Shown here one piece after another: positions 7,741-15,054 of a DNA stretch of 40,569 nt. Both the position numbers and the translations under genes were made by a program. Under the pieces are notes generated by a model. That model was not told the origin of the DNA and did not search any database. It saw only the letters and a program-made list of their open reading frames with translations. The first letter of the stretch is position 1. Every line of letters starts with the position of its first letter. Origin of the DNA: Erysipelotrichaceae bacterium (GTDB lineage Bacteria > Bacillota_I > Bacilli_A > Erysipelotrichales > Erysipelotrichaceae); the NCBI GenBank assembly GCA_016280635.1, contig JAEEHC010000045.1:1-40569 (forward strand), in the 5' to 3' direction.

Positions 7741-8574
7741 ATGATACTTAAGGACCATCACGAACACACCTATTCGCTGGAAAAGATGCAGCAGCGGATA
7801 CTGGGAATACTAAAATACATCGACCGGATCGCCCGTCAGAATAACATCCCCTATTATCTGGCCTACGGCACCCTGATCGGAGCCATCAGGCATAAGGGAT
7901 TCATTCCCTGGGATGATGACGGAGATATCCTGATCACCAGGGAAAACTATGACCGGCTGATCGATGCAATCATCGCTGATAACGATGACAGATATAAGAT
8001 GATGAGCATGAAGAACAATCCGGACTGGTTTACTTCCTGCGCCCGGGTCGTTGATACCCACACCAGCATCGGCTTACCGTATTCGCGGCTTTTGAAAAAG
8101 CATCATGTCTTTGTCGACATCATGCCGCTTGACGGCGTTCCCGAAAACAAGCTCGTCAGCAAGTTTCATTACGCCCTGATGAATGTTTATAAACTCATGG
8201 CAGTCTGCGCTGACCATGAATACGTTGTCGATTACGAGAAATATCCGACCATCAAGAAAATACTCAAGCCTATTGCCTCCATCAAGGGAGCGCGCTACTG
8301 GGGTGAAAGAGCCGACAAGCTGGCCCTCAAACGGGATTACAACACCTCTCATCTGATCGGTTACGGTACCGCCAACCGCCAGGAAGGCGAACTGACCAAG
8401 GAAGTCTATGCCTCCACGCTGGACGCTGATTTCTGCGATACCAAGCTGATGATACCGGTAGGCTATGATGAGATCCTGCGGAGCCAGTATGGTGATTACA
8501 TGCAGCTGCCTCCTGAAGACAAGCGCAAACCGATTCACATCTTCGACATCTATGATCTGGGAGAAGATGAGTGA
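7741..8574 (+). CDS. LicD family protein (phosphocholine/phosphopolyol transferase-like)
   Basis: A 277-residue LicD protein. The core motif YYLAYGTLIGAIRHKGF (38-54) is followed by the acidic IPWDDDGDI cluster, the nucleotidyltransferase-fold metal site. LicD proteins attach phosphocholine, or in relatives other phospho-substituents such as polyol phosphates, to teichoic acids and capsular glycans from CDP donors. In this operon the donor could be the CDP-pentitol proposed for the upstream genes, or CDP-choline, though no choline uptake or activation gene is seen. The frame is open further upstream, but the ATG at 7741, one base after the araD stop and preceded by AAGAAGAGG, gives the standard LicD N-terminus. 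Its stop overlaps the next start (TGATG). Confidence 0.88.
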   Translation: MILKDHHEHTYSLEKMQQRILGILKYIDRIARQNNIPYYLAYGTLIGAIRHKGFIPWDDDGDILITRENYDRLIDAIIADNDDRYKMMSMKNNPDWFTSCARVVDTHTSIGLPYSRLLKKHHVFVDIMPLDGVPENKLVSKFHYALMNVYKLMAVCADHEYVVDYEKYPTIKKILKPIASIKGARYWGERADKLALKRDYNTSHLIGYGTANRQEGELTKEVYASTLDADFCDTKLMIPVGYDEILRSQYGDYMQLPPEDKRKPIHIFDIYDLGEDE

Positions 8575-9692
8575 TGATTTACTATCTGATGCAGATCGTC
8601 CTTTTGGGACTTGACTTCATATATCTGTTCATCAAACTGTTTCCCACCCGTCATAAGGTGGTTTTCCTGTCCCGGCAATCCAATAAACCCAGCAGCGACA
8701 TTACCCTGATCGAAAAGCGGCTTCACGAAACTGACCCGAAGATTGAAACCGTCGTACTTTGCCGGACTTTGGATGGCGGCCTCAAAAACAAGATCAGCTA
8801 CATCATGCACATGTTTGTCCAGATGTATCACATCGCTACCAGTGAAGTGGCGGTGCTGGATTCCTACTGCATAGTCATCAGCTGTCTGCACCATAAAAAA
8901 AGCCTGAAGGTCATCCAGATGTGGCACGGCCTTGGCTGCTTCAAGAAGTTCGGCTACAGCGTTCTGGGCAAAAGCGGCGGATCATCGCTGACCATTGCCC
9001 GGGCCATGCACATGCACGAGAAATATGACATGGTACTTACTTCCTCTCAGCATACCAAAAAAGCCTTCATGGAAGGCTTCAATGTTGCGGAAGAGAAGAT
9101 GGTAATTGCGCCGCTTCCCAAGGTCGATCTGCTGCGCAACCATGAATACATGAGAGCAAAGGCCAATGAGATCAAGGAAAAGCATCCTCAGATGAAGCAG
9201 CGTTTCAACATCGTCTATGCCCCGACTTTCCGGGCTGACGAAACAAAGCTGAAAAAGGCCATTGAGGAGATGATCGATTACATCGATTTCTCACGATATA
9301 ATCTGATACTGTGCCTCCATCCCATCAGCAAGATCGTCATTGACGATCCCCGGGTGATCATCGACAAGAATTATTTCTCCTATGAGATGGCTTCGGTTGG
9401 TGATGCCGTTATCAGCGATTATTCCGCTACTTCCTATGAAATGGCCATCATGGACAAGAAAATCTATTACTATGTCTTTGACCAGGATGACTATGACCAG
9501 GAAAGAGGCTTCTATACACCGCTGGAGGAATTCCCCGGTCCCAAGTGCCGTGATCTGAAGACTCTTTTCACGGAGATCGAAAAGCCTGATTATGATCAGC
9601 AGGCGGTAAGAGACTTCATTAACAGATACATCGATCCCAGCATAACCGACTGTTGCGGAAACATTGTCTCGCTGATCTTAAGGAAAAAATGA
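8574..9692 (+). CDS. CDP-glycerol glycerophosphotransferase family protein (TagB/TagF-like)
   Basis: A 372-residue protein of the teichoic acid glycerol/ribitol-phosphate transferase family. It begins with a hydrophobic segment (about 1-22) that may anchor it to the inner face of the membrane. Conserved blocks are QMWHGLGCFKKFG, with a likely catalytic His at 118; YAPTFR; LCLHP; and VISDYSATSYEMAIMDKKIYYY near the C-terminus, the CDP-binding half. Such enzymes add one or many polyol phosphates to a lipid-linked acceptor from CDP-glycerol or CDP-ribitol. At this length a single GT-B catalytic domain without the long TagF extension is expected. The start is ATG at 8574, overlapping the licD stop; GTG at 8571 is possible. 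It is the last gene of the operon. Confidence 0.9.
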   Translation: MIYYLMQIVLLGLDFIYLFIKLFPTRHKVVFLSRQSNKPSSDITLIEKRLHETDPKIETVVLCRTLDGGLKNKISYIMHMFVQMYHIATSEVAVLDSYCIVISCLHHKKSLKVIQMWHGLGCFKKFGYSVLGKSGGSSLTIARAMHMHEKYDMVLTSSQHTKKAFMEGFNVAEEKMVIAPLPKVDLLRNHEYMRAKANEIKEKHPQMKQRFNIVYAPTFRADETKLKKAIEEMIDYIDFSRYNLILCLHPISKIVIDDPRVIIDKNYFSYEMASVGDAVISDYSATSYEMAIMDKKIYYYVFDQDDYDQERGFYTPLEEFPGPKCRDLKTLFTEIEKPDYDQQAVRDFINRYIDPSITDCCGNIVSLILRKK

Positions 9693-9715
9693 AATGTGCC
9701 AGAAACGGCACATTT
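9692..9715. terminator. Bidirectional terminator between the envelope operon and ttcA
   Basis: AAATGTGCC (9692-9700) pairs perfectly with GGCACATTT (9707-9715) around AGAAAC. On the plus strand it is followed by TTGATTTGG; on the minus strand by CATTTTTTCC. It lies in the short gap between two convergent genes and can serve both. Confidence 0.85.
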
Positions 9716-9730
9716 TGATTTGGTATTTTA

Positions 9731-10480
9731 TTATTGTTCATCCTCAGAATGAATTGGATTGAACAGGCAGAACTGCCGGTCGTTTCTGAGCATCAGCTCA
9801 AAGTTATCGCGCGCCTCAGGATACTGATGATATATCGACTTAAGCAGCTGCTTGATGCGCTGTCTTTCGGTATTGCCGTCATTGCCGCACAGATTTTTTG
9901 ATATCGGCATTTCCAGCTGCTGGGAGAATCTGATGATGTCCTTTTCATAGGCATAGACCAATGGCCTGATCAGGATCATTCCCGATCTTTCCAGAAAGGT
10001 TTTGGGCTTGAAGGTAGCGACTTTACCGCCATGGATCATGTTCATGAACAAAGTCTCCAGAGCATCGTCATTGTGATGTGCGAGGGCCAGCTTGTTGCAT
10101 CCCAGCTCCTTGGCAGCGTTGATGATGGCACCCTTGCGCAGCCGGGAACAGAGAGAGCAGGAGATCTTTCCGGCATTTGTCGGGTGAAGCTTAAGGATAT
10201 CAGCGATCTGGGTCTGATGGATGAACAGTTCCAGGTCGTAGCGGCGGAAATAGTCGCGGATCTCTTCGATGCCTTCATTACCAAAACCCATGTCACAGTA
10301 AACGGGAACGATCTGGTAATTCTTATGTGAAAACTGCCGGTAAAGATGAAGGCAGTAAAGAAGAACGGAAGAGTCCTTACCGCCGGAAACACCGACGCAG
10401 ATGCGGTCGCCGTCATTAATCAGTTCGTAATCCCTGTCCGCCTTGCGCAGACAGCCCAGTACCTTTTTAACGCTTTTCAT
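9731..10480 (-). CDS. ttcA: tRNA 2-thiocytidine(32) synthetase TtcA-like, PP-loop ATPase
   Basis: A 249-residue N-type ATP pyrophosphatase. The PP-loop SGGKDS is at 32-37. The CxxC pair is Cys108/Cys111 (ISCSLCSRLRKGAI), and a third cysteine, Cys198 (KNLCGNDG), completes the set that binds a [4Fe-4S] cluster in TtcA. LALAHHNDDALET is the second conserved block. TtcA thiolates cytidine 32 in the anticodon loop of some tRNAs; TtcA-like relatives in Firmicutes may act on other positions, so the exact site is not certain. The gene is monocistronic, convergent to the envelope operon and divergent from truB. Its ATG lies only eight bases from a TATAAT on the same strand, and no strong ribosome site is visible. 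Confidence 0.87.
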   Translation of the reverse strand: MKSVKKVLGCLRKADRDYELINDGDRICVGVSGGKDSSVLLYCLHLYRQFSHKNYQIVPVYCDMGFGNEGIEEIRDYFRRYDLELFIHQTQIADILKLHPTNAGKISCSLCSRLRKGAIINAAKELGCNKLALAHHNDDALETLFMNMIHGGKVATFKPKTFLERSGMILIRPLVYAYEKDIIRFSQQLEMPISKNLCGNDGNTERQRIKQLLKSIYHQYPEARDNFELMLRNDRQFCLFNPIHSEDEQ

Positions 10481-10488
10481 ACGCTTCT

Positions 10489-10494
10489 ATTATA
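10489..10494 (-). promoter_or_regulatory. Candidate -10 box (TATAAT) for ttcA
   Basis: A perfect TATAAT on the minus strand ends eight bases before the ttcA ATG. A transcript from it would start within about two bases of the start codon, that is, leaderless. No good -35 is visible at the usual distance, so this is tentative. Confidence 0.35.
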
Positions 10495-10535
10495 GCGAAA
10501 TCAAAGAATTATGCTATTATTATACGGGTGAAAAC

Positions 10536-11375
10536 ATGGACGGAATCTTACTGGTAAATAAGCCGAAAGGCATCACATCCCATACCCTGGTTCAGAAAGT
10601 CAGAAAGAGACTGGGCATTTCCCGCATCGGACATACCGGTACGCTGGATCCCCTGGCCGAAGGACTGATGATCCTGACGGTGGGAAAGGCCACCAAGATC
10701 CTTCCCTTCATGTCGCACTTCTTCAAGGAATATGTTGCCACCATGAAGCTGGGCGAGCGTTCCGATACCCTGGACTGTACCGGTGAGATACTGCAGAAGC
10801 AGCAGGTGCCGTCTTTAAGTGAAAGTCAGATAGTTGAAGTGCTGAACAGTTTTCTCGGTGAGAGCGAACAGCTTCCGCCGATGTACTCCGCCAAGAAGGT
10901 CAATGGGGTGAAACTGTACGACCTGGCCCGCCGCCATCAGGAAGTGGAGCGAAAGAGCCAGAAGATCGTTATCAGGGAGATCGAACTGCTGGATCATCGC
11001 GATGATCAGATAACCTTCCGCTGCCTCTGTTCTACCGGTACATACATAAGAGTTCTGATTGAAGACATCGCTGAAAGGCTGAATACCATTGCCTTGATGA
11101 GCAGCCTGAAAAGGACCGCCATAGACAATTACCGGCTGGAAGACGCTCTGGAAATTGACGAGATAGACATCGATACCGCGCTCATACCGGCATATGAGGT
11201 ACTGCGTGACTATCAGTATGTGGAACTGGAAGACATCAGTGATGTCATCAACGGCCGCCGCATTAAACTTGAAGAAAACGCCGCTGATGTGGTGATGATT
11301 ACCCACCATGGTGAGGTTCTGGCCTGTTATCAGCGCCAGGATGAACTCCATTATTGCAAGAGAGGTTTATGGTAA
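10536..11375 (+). CDS. truB: tRNA pseudouridine(55) synthase
   Basis: Converts U55 of the T-arm of elongator tRNAs to pseudouridine. The 279-residue protein begins MDGILLVNKPKGITSH, the classic TruB N-terminus, and carries the catalytic motif GHTGTLDPLAEGL with Asp38. KEYVATMKLGERSDTLD, PPMYSAKKVNGVKLYDLAR and CSTGTYIRVLIEDIA are further conserved TruB blocks. A short PUA-like C-terminal part follows (about 235-279). The frame is open upstream, but the family alignment fixes ATG 10536, with GGGTG just ahead. It overlaps the next gene by one base; truB-ribF is a standard Firmicutes pair. Confidence 0.95.
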   Translation: MDGILLVNKPKGITSHTLVQKVRKRLGISRIGHTGTLDPLAEGLMILTVGKATKILPFMSHFFKEYVATMKLGERSDTLDCTGEILQKQQVPSLSESQIVEVLNSFLGESEQLPPMYSAKKVNGVKLYDLARRHQEVERKSQKIVIREIELLDHRDDQITFRCLCSTGTYIRVLIEDIAERLNTIALMSSLKRTAIDNYRLEDALEIDEIDIDTALIPAYEVLRDYQYVELEDISDVINGRRIKLEENAADVVMITHHGEVLACYQRQDELHYCKRGLW

Positions 11376-12019
11376 TGAGATACGACTGCTGCATAGGAAA
11401 CTTTGACGGCGTCCATAAGGGACATCAGAGACTGATCGCTGCTACGGTAAAGCAAGCACGCGAACATGGCATGATCCCAGCCGCCATTACCTTCGATCCC
11501 CATCCGCTGGCTTTTCTAAGCGGAAAACAACAGCCGCTTCTGACCACTCTGGAACAGAAGAAACAGCTGCTTTATCGTTATGGGATTGAAGAAGTCATCA
11601 TCTTTCCCTTTGATGAGGTAATTGCTCAGATGGCTGATAAAGACTTCATCCAGTTTGTCCTCAATGAAATGGAGATCCACTGTCTGTTGTGCGGAAGTGA
11701 CTTCCACTATGGAAGCAGGGGAGCGGGAAACACCGAGAAGCTGATCAGCAGTCAGAACCGGAGATTTGAGGTCGAGGTAATTGAAGATCTTTTGGCTGAT
11801 GGTCAGAAACTGTCCTCCACGATGATCAGAAAGCTCATTGAGGATGGCCGGATCAGCGAGGCGGTTAACTGGCTTGGCCATCATTACGAGATCGAGGGAC
11901 CGGATAATGTGCTGCCGCCATTGGGAAAATACCTTATTGAAGATGATGGTCAGCAGAAACAGTACAGATTCAATCCCAACAGTCGGATCAGACGGATAAG
12001 CTTCATCAGTGAACTGTAG
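11375..12019 (+). CDS. ribF: FAD synthetase (RibF) with a lost riboflavin kinase domain
   Basis: A 214-residue protein. The N-terminal FMN adenylyltransferase domain is complete: IGNFDGVHKGHQRLI (nucleotidyl-transferase GxFDGxHxGH), ITFDPHPLAF, CLLCGSDFHYGSRGAGN and the LSSTMIRKLI motif. Bifunctional RibF proteins are about 300 residues. Here only some 40 residues follow HHYEIEG, ending with LPPLGKYLIEDDG and a short basic tail. The flavin/ATP-binding G-R-x-x-G-F-P-T-A-N region of the kinase domain is missing and the rest is cut short. It is therefore expected to make FAD from FMN but not FMN from riboflavin. No continuation is seen in other frames before the next promoter, so a simple frameshift is unlikely. 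The ATG at 11375 overlaps the truB stop (TAATG). Confidence 0.85.
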   Translation: MRYDCCIGNFDGVHKGHQRLIAATVKQAREHGMIPAAITFDPHPLAFLSGKQQPLLTTLEQKKQLLYRYGIEEVIIFPFDEVIAQMADKDFIQFVLNEMEIHCLLCGSDFHYGSRGAGNTEKLISSQNRRFEVEVIEDLLADGQKLSSTMIRKLIEDGRISEAVNWLGHHYEIEGPDNVLPPLGKYLIEDDGQQKQYRFNPNSRIRRISFISEL

Positions 12020-12042
12020 TACTGTCAATATCCGTATGGTTA

Positions 12043-12051
12043 TGGTAAAAT
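12043..12051 (+). promoter_or_regulatory. Candidate extended -10 promoter for the asp23-nusB-xse operon
   Basis: TGGTAAAAT (TG-n-TAAAAT) lies 18 bases before the asp23-like start, with a strong AAGGAGG site between. A weak -35 (TGTCAA) occurs 17 bases upstream of TAAAAT. Plausible but unproven. Confidence 0.45.
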
Positions 12052-12069
12052 GATAAGGAGGTTTAAGTT

Positions 12070-12390
12070 ATGGAATATATTGCTGCAAAAGGAAAAGATA
12101 ACAACATCGGCATCATTGCCCTGTCCAATGCCGTTTTCTCCGGCATTGCCAGACACTGCCTTGACGATGACAGAGAAGTAAAGCCCTACCGTCCATTAAG
12201 CAGAAACTCTGTCAAGTGCCGGGTAGTTGAAGGCCGTATTCATCTCGATGTCGACGTCATGGTCAAAAACGGTTCCAACGTCTCCGATGTTGCCTCCAGA
12301 GCTCAGTCTCTGATCAAAAACAGCGTCGCGCAGATGACCGGATACTCCAATACCAGTGTAAACGTTGTCGTAAAGGGGTTCTTCAAGTAA
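12070..12390 (+). CDS. Asp23/Gls24 family protein (YqhY-like)
   Basis: A 106-residue Asp23/Gls24 family member. The family shows as GIIALSNAVFSGIARHC near the N-terminus, a beta-rich middle (VVEGRIHLDVDVMVKNGSN) and a C-terminal VNVVVKGFF ending. No signal peptide or membrane segment is seen. In Bacillus, yqhY sits directly before nusB as here and is linked to control of fatty acid synthesis/acetyl-CoA carboxylase; Asp23 proteins elsewhere are envelope-stress associated. The strong AAGGAGG site and own promoter candidate suggest it opens a transcription unit. Family is firm; cellular role is not settled. Confidence 0.87.
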   Translation: MEYIAAKGKDNNIGIIALSNAVFSGIARHCLDDDREVKPYRPLSRNSVKCRVVEGRIHLDVDVMVKNGSNVSDVASRAQSLIKNSVAQMTGYSNTSVNVVVKGFFK

Positions 12391-12392
12391 AC

Positions 12393-12770
12393 ATGACCAG
12401 AAGAGAACAGCGCATCAGGATCATGACCTGCATATATCAGTATCTGTTAACGGGCAAGGATATTGATGACATATTCGCAGAAAACCTTGATGTCGACGAC
12501 AAGGAATCGATTTCCTATATCATAAATACCACAGCCGGTGTTCTCAATAATCTTGATGAACTGATCAGCCAGCTGGAACCTTTTCTTACGGACTATCAGT
12601 TTGACCGCCTGGGCTATCTGGAGCAGTCCATTCTGCTGATGAGCGCCTATGAGCTTAGTCAGGGTGAGATCGATCGGCCGGTGATCATTAATGAAGCCAT
12701 AGAGATAGCCAAGAAATACTGTGACAAGGACGCTCCGAAGTTCATTAACGGAGTTCTGGATAATCTATGA
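12393..12770 (+). CDS. nusB: Transcription antitermination factor NusB
   Basis: A 125-residue all-helical NusB. It starts MTRREQRIRIMTCIYQYLL, matching the RRxxRxxAxQxLY pattern, and ends with the conserved block RPVIINEAIEIAKKYCDKDAP followed by FINGVLDNL. NusB binds boxA RNA with NusE (S10) and supports antitermination in rRNA operons. It lies two bases after the asp23-like gene, and its stop overlaps the xseA start by four bases, so translation is probably coupled. Confidence 0.92.
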   Translation: MTRREQRIRIMTCIYQYLLTGKDIDDIFAENLDVDDKESISYIINTTAGVLNNLDELISQLEPFLTDYQFDRLGYLEQSILLMSAYELSQGEIDRPVIINEAIEIAKKYCDKDAPKFINGVLDNL

Positions 12771-14014
12771 GTCAGAAGATCTGGTCAATAAGCCAGCTGG
12801 TAAGCTACATCAAGCAGCAGCTGGCGAATGACTTTGTATTACGCAACATATCAGTGCAGGGTGAAATCGGTAATTTTACCAATCATTTCAGCGGGCACTG
12901 GTATTTTACTTTGAAAGATGATAACGCGCTGATCAACTGCGCGATGTTCAAGGGCTTTAACAGCCGGCTGGATTTCATCCCTAAAAACGGAGACAGTGTC
13001 ATTGCCACCGGCAATGTCAATATCTTTGAAAAGAGCGGACAGATGCAGATCGTCGTCAACAATCTCCAGATGGCCGGTCAGGGCGATTTCTATGCTCAGT
13101 TTGAAAGGACAAGAAAGAAACTGGAACCGCTGGGTTATTTCGCCCCGGAAAGAAAGAAACCGATACCGCCTTATCCCAGCCGCATCGCCGTGGTAACCGG
13201 TGCCAATACCGCTGCATTACAGGATGTCCGGATTACGCTGGGAAAGCGCTGGCCGGTAGAACTGCTGGAAGTCTACGCAACCGTACAGGGCAGGGAAGCA
13301 ATCGAATCCGTGGTAAGTGCGCTAAGAGAAGCGGATAAACTGAAAGCCGATGTGATAATTCTGGCCCGAGGCGGCGGTTCCGTTGATGATCTGTGGTGCT
13401 TCAACGACGAAAACATCGCCGAAGCCATCTACCGATGCAACACTCCGGTCATAACCGGTATCGGCCACGAGATCGATACGACGATCGCTGACCTGGTTGC
13501 TGACCGCCGCGCTGCCACTCCGACCGCCGCTGCCGTAGCTGCCACTCCGGATTACCGGGAAGTATCGGCTGGTATTAATAAATGCCGTGACATACTGGAA
13601 AGCGCCCTTATCAGCCGGCTTAACCAGTACGCTCAGCTATTGGATTATGACTACAGTAAGCTGCTTGGCTTTAAAAGCCGGCTGCAGCAGCTTGATAACA
13701 GCATCAATAACAGCCGCAACATCCTTTCCCTGGCTTTGATGTCAAACTGCCGCAACGGTACTCATAAGCTTGAAAAGATCAGAGAAGAAATGAAGAATGC
13801 GTTGGTGATGAAGAATGTGGAAATCCGCAATCGCTTCAGTTCACTAAGCGCCTTGCTGGACAGCCTGTCGCCTTTGAAGACCATCAGCCGCGGGTACATA
13901 ATCTCCCAGCAAAAGGGAAAGATAATCAAATCAGTCTGTCAGATCGATGAAAATGAAAACATCCGACTTACCTACAGCGACGGTAAGGTCGATGTAAGAG
14001 TAGTAAAGGAGTAA
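12767..14014 (+). CDS. xseA: Exodeoxyribonuclease VII large subunit
   Basis: A 415-residue XseA. It has the N-terminal OB-fold (ISVQGEIGNFTNHFSGHWYF, about 24-43, then INCAMFKG), the central nuclease core (PYPSRIAVVTGANTAALQD, DVIILARGGGSVDDLW, TPVITGIGHEIDTTIADLVAD) and a helical coiled-coil C-terminal region (about 265-365), ending in the SRGYIIS block. With XseB it forms a processive single-strand DNA exonuclease used in repair. The downstream xseB gene starts four bases later behind AAGGAG. Length is slightly below the 440-450 typical of the family. Confidence 0.95.
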   Translation: MSQKIWSISQLVSYIKQQLANDFVLRNISVQGEIGNFTNHFSGHWYFTLKDDNALINCAMFKGFNSRLDFIPKNGDSVIATGNVNIFEKSGQMQIVVNNLQMAGQGDFYAQFERTRKKLEPLGYFAPERKKPIPPYPSRIAVVTGANTAALQDVRITLGKRWPVELLEVYATVQGREAIESVVSALREADKLKADVIILARGGGSVDDLWCFNDENIAEAIYRCNTPVITGIGHEIDTTIADLVADRRAATPTAAAVAATPDYREVSAGINKCRDILESALISRLNQYAQLLDYDYSKLLGFKSRLQQLDNSINNSRNILSLALMSNCRNGTHKLEKIREEMKNALVMKNVEIRNRFSSLSALLDSLSPLKTISRGYIISQQKGKIIKSVCQIDENENIRLTYSDGKVDVRVVKE

Positions 14015-14018
14015 CATC

Positions 14019-14231
14019 ATGGAAGAAATGCAGCTTACCTTTGAAGAAGCGATCAACAAGTTAAATGAGATCACCAACCGCATCCAGAAGAGCGACTGTT
14101 CTCTCGATGAAAGTTTTGCCCTTTTTGAGGAAGGAGTCAAACTGGCTGATTACTGTGCCAGAAAACTTGATTCATATAACCAGAAACTCAACGAACTGAC
14201 CGGAAAGCTGGAAAGCAGCAATGAACAGTAA
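14019..14231 (+). CDS. xseB: Exodeoxyribonuclease VII small subunit
   Basis: A 70-residue XseB with the hallmark MQLTFEEAINKLNEITNRIQ and the LDESFALFEEGVKLADYC helix. It is the small subunit that binds XseA. AAGGAG sits seven bases before the ATG. It overlaps the ispA start by eleven bases, the usual order in Firmicutes. Confidence 0.93.
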   Translation: MEEMQLTFEEAINKLNEITNRIQKSDCSLDESFALFEEGVKLADYCARKLDSYNQKLNELTGKLESSNEQ

Positions 14232-15054
14232 GTTTGAGCGTTACCTGGAAGGGCTGATCAGAGAAGAATACATAGTTCATCAGGCAATGAACTATTCCCT
14301 TCTGGCCCGCAGCAAGCGCATCAGACCGCTTCTGATGCTGACGCTTCTGCAGGACCTTGGTGTCAGTGAAGAGCAGATGGAAAGATATTTTCCGGTTGCC
14401 GCCGCCATTGAATGCGTTCATACCTATTCGCTGATCCATGACGACCTGCCGGCTTTTGATGATGATGACTACCGCCGCGGTCAGCTCAGCTGCCACCGCA
14501 AATTCGGAGAAGAAACGGCTATTCTGGCCGGAGACGCTTTGCTGACTGATGCCTTTGATCTGGTTGCCGGAAGCGATTTTGACCCGGATAGAAAAGTTAA
14601 AGTCATTTCCCTTTTGAGCCGCTGCGCCGGTAGCAACGGCATGATCAAAGGCCAGGCGCTGGACATGCAGTTTGAAGGCAGAAGAGTTGCTCTTGACGAT
14701 CTGGTAGCCATGGATGAACTGAAGACCGGCAGGCTTCTGATGTTACCTCTGCTTTGCGCTCTGGTTCTTACCGGTCACGATGAATACTATGATCTCTTCA
14801 GCAAAGTGGGAAAGTTGATCGGCATTGCCTTCCAGATCCAGGATGACATACTCGATGTTACCTCAAGTTCTCAACAACTGGGCAAGAGCACCAGTGATCG
14901 GGAAAATGACAAGGTGACCTATGTTTCCCTGCTCGGTATTGATGAAGCAAAGGAAAAGGTCAATGATCTGTTCAGTCAGGTCAGAGACCTGCTTGCCGGT
15001 AAGTATCCCGAAATACAGAAACTGCTTGACAGAGTTGAAAAAAGGACCTGGTGA
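14221..15054 (+). CDS. ispA: Polyprenyl synthetase (farnesyl/geranyl diphosphate synthase, IspA-like)
   Basis: A 277-residue trans-isoprenyl diphosphate synthase. The first aspartate-rich motif is HDDLPAFDDDDYRRGQ (about 78-93); the second is FQIQDDILD (about 204-212). SKRIRPLLML holds the IPP-binding Arg/Lys, and LDMQFEG and LKTGRLLMLP are further conserved blocks. It condenses IPP and DMAPP to C10-C15 products that feed undecaprenyl-phosphate and quinone-like lipids. The segment between the two Asp motifs has the layout of short-chain synthases, but chain length cannot be fixed by eye. In many Firmicutes dxs follows; here tlyA follows at once with a GTGA overlap. Confidence 0.9.
   Translation: MNSKFERYLEGLIREEYIVHQAMNYSLLARSKRIRPLLMLTLLQDLGVSEEQMERYFPVAAAIECVHTYSLIHDDLPAFDDDDYRRGQLSCHRKFGEETAILAGDALLTDAFDLVAGSDFDPDRKVKVISLLSRCAGSNGMIKGQALDMQFEGRRVALDDLVAMDELKTGRLLMLPLLCALVLTGHDEYYDLFSKVGKLIGIAFQIQDDILDVTSSSQQLGKSTSDRENDKVTYVSLLGIDEAKEKVNDLFSQVRDLLAGKYPEIQKLLDRVEKRTW

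Noticed and set aside
10443-10535. Upstream-extended start for truB
   Set aside because: It would cross into ttcA on the other strand; TruB proteins begin with the GILLVNKPKG block found at 10536.
12020-12069. Possible frameshifted remainder of the RibF kinase domain
   Set aside because: The short stretch carries a promoter-like box and a ribosome site, and no riboflavin kinase motif appears in any frame.
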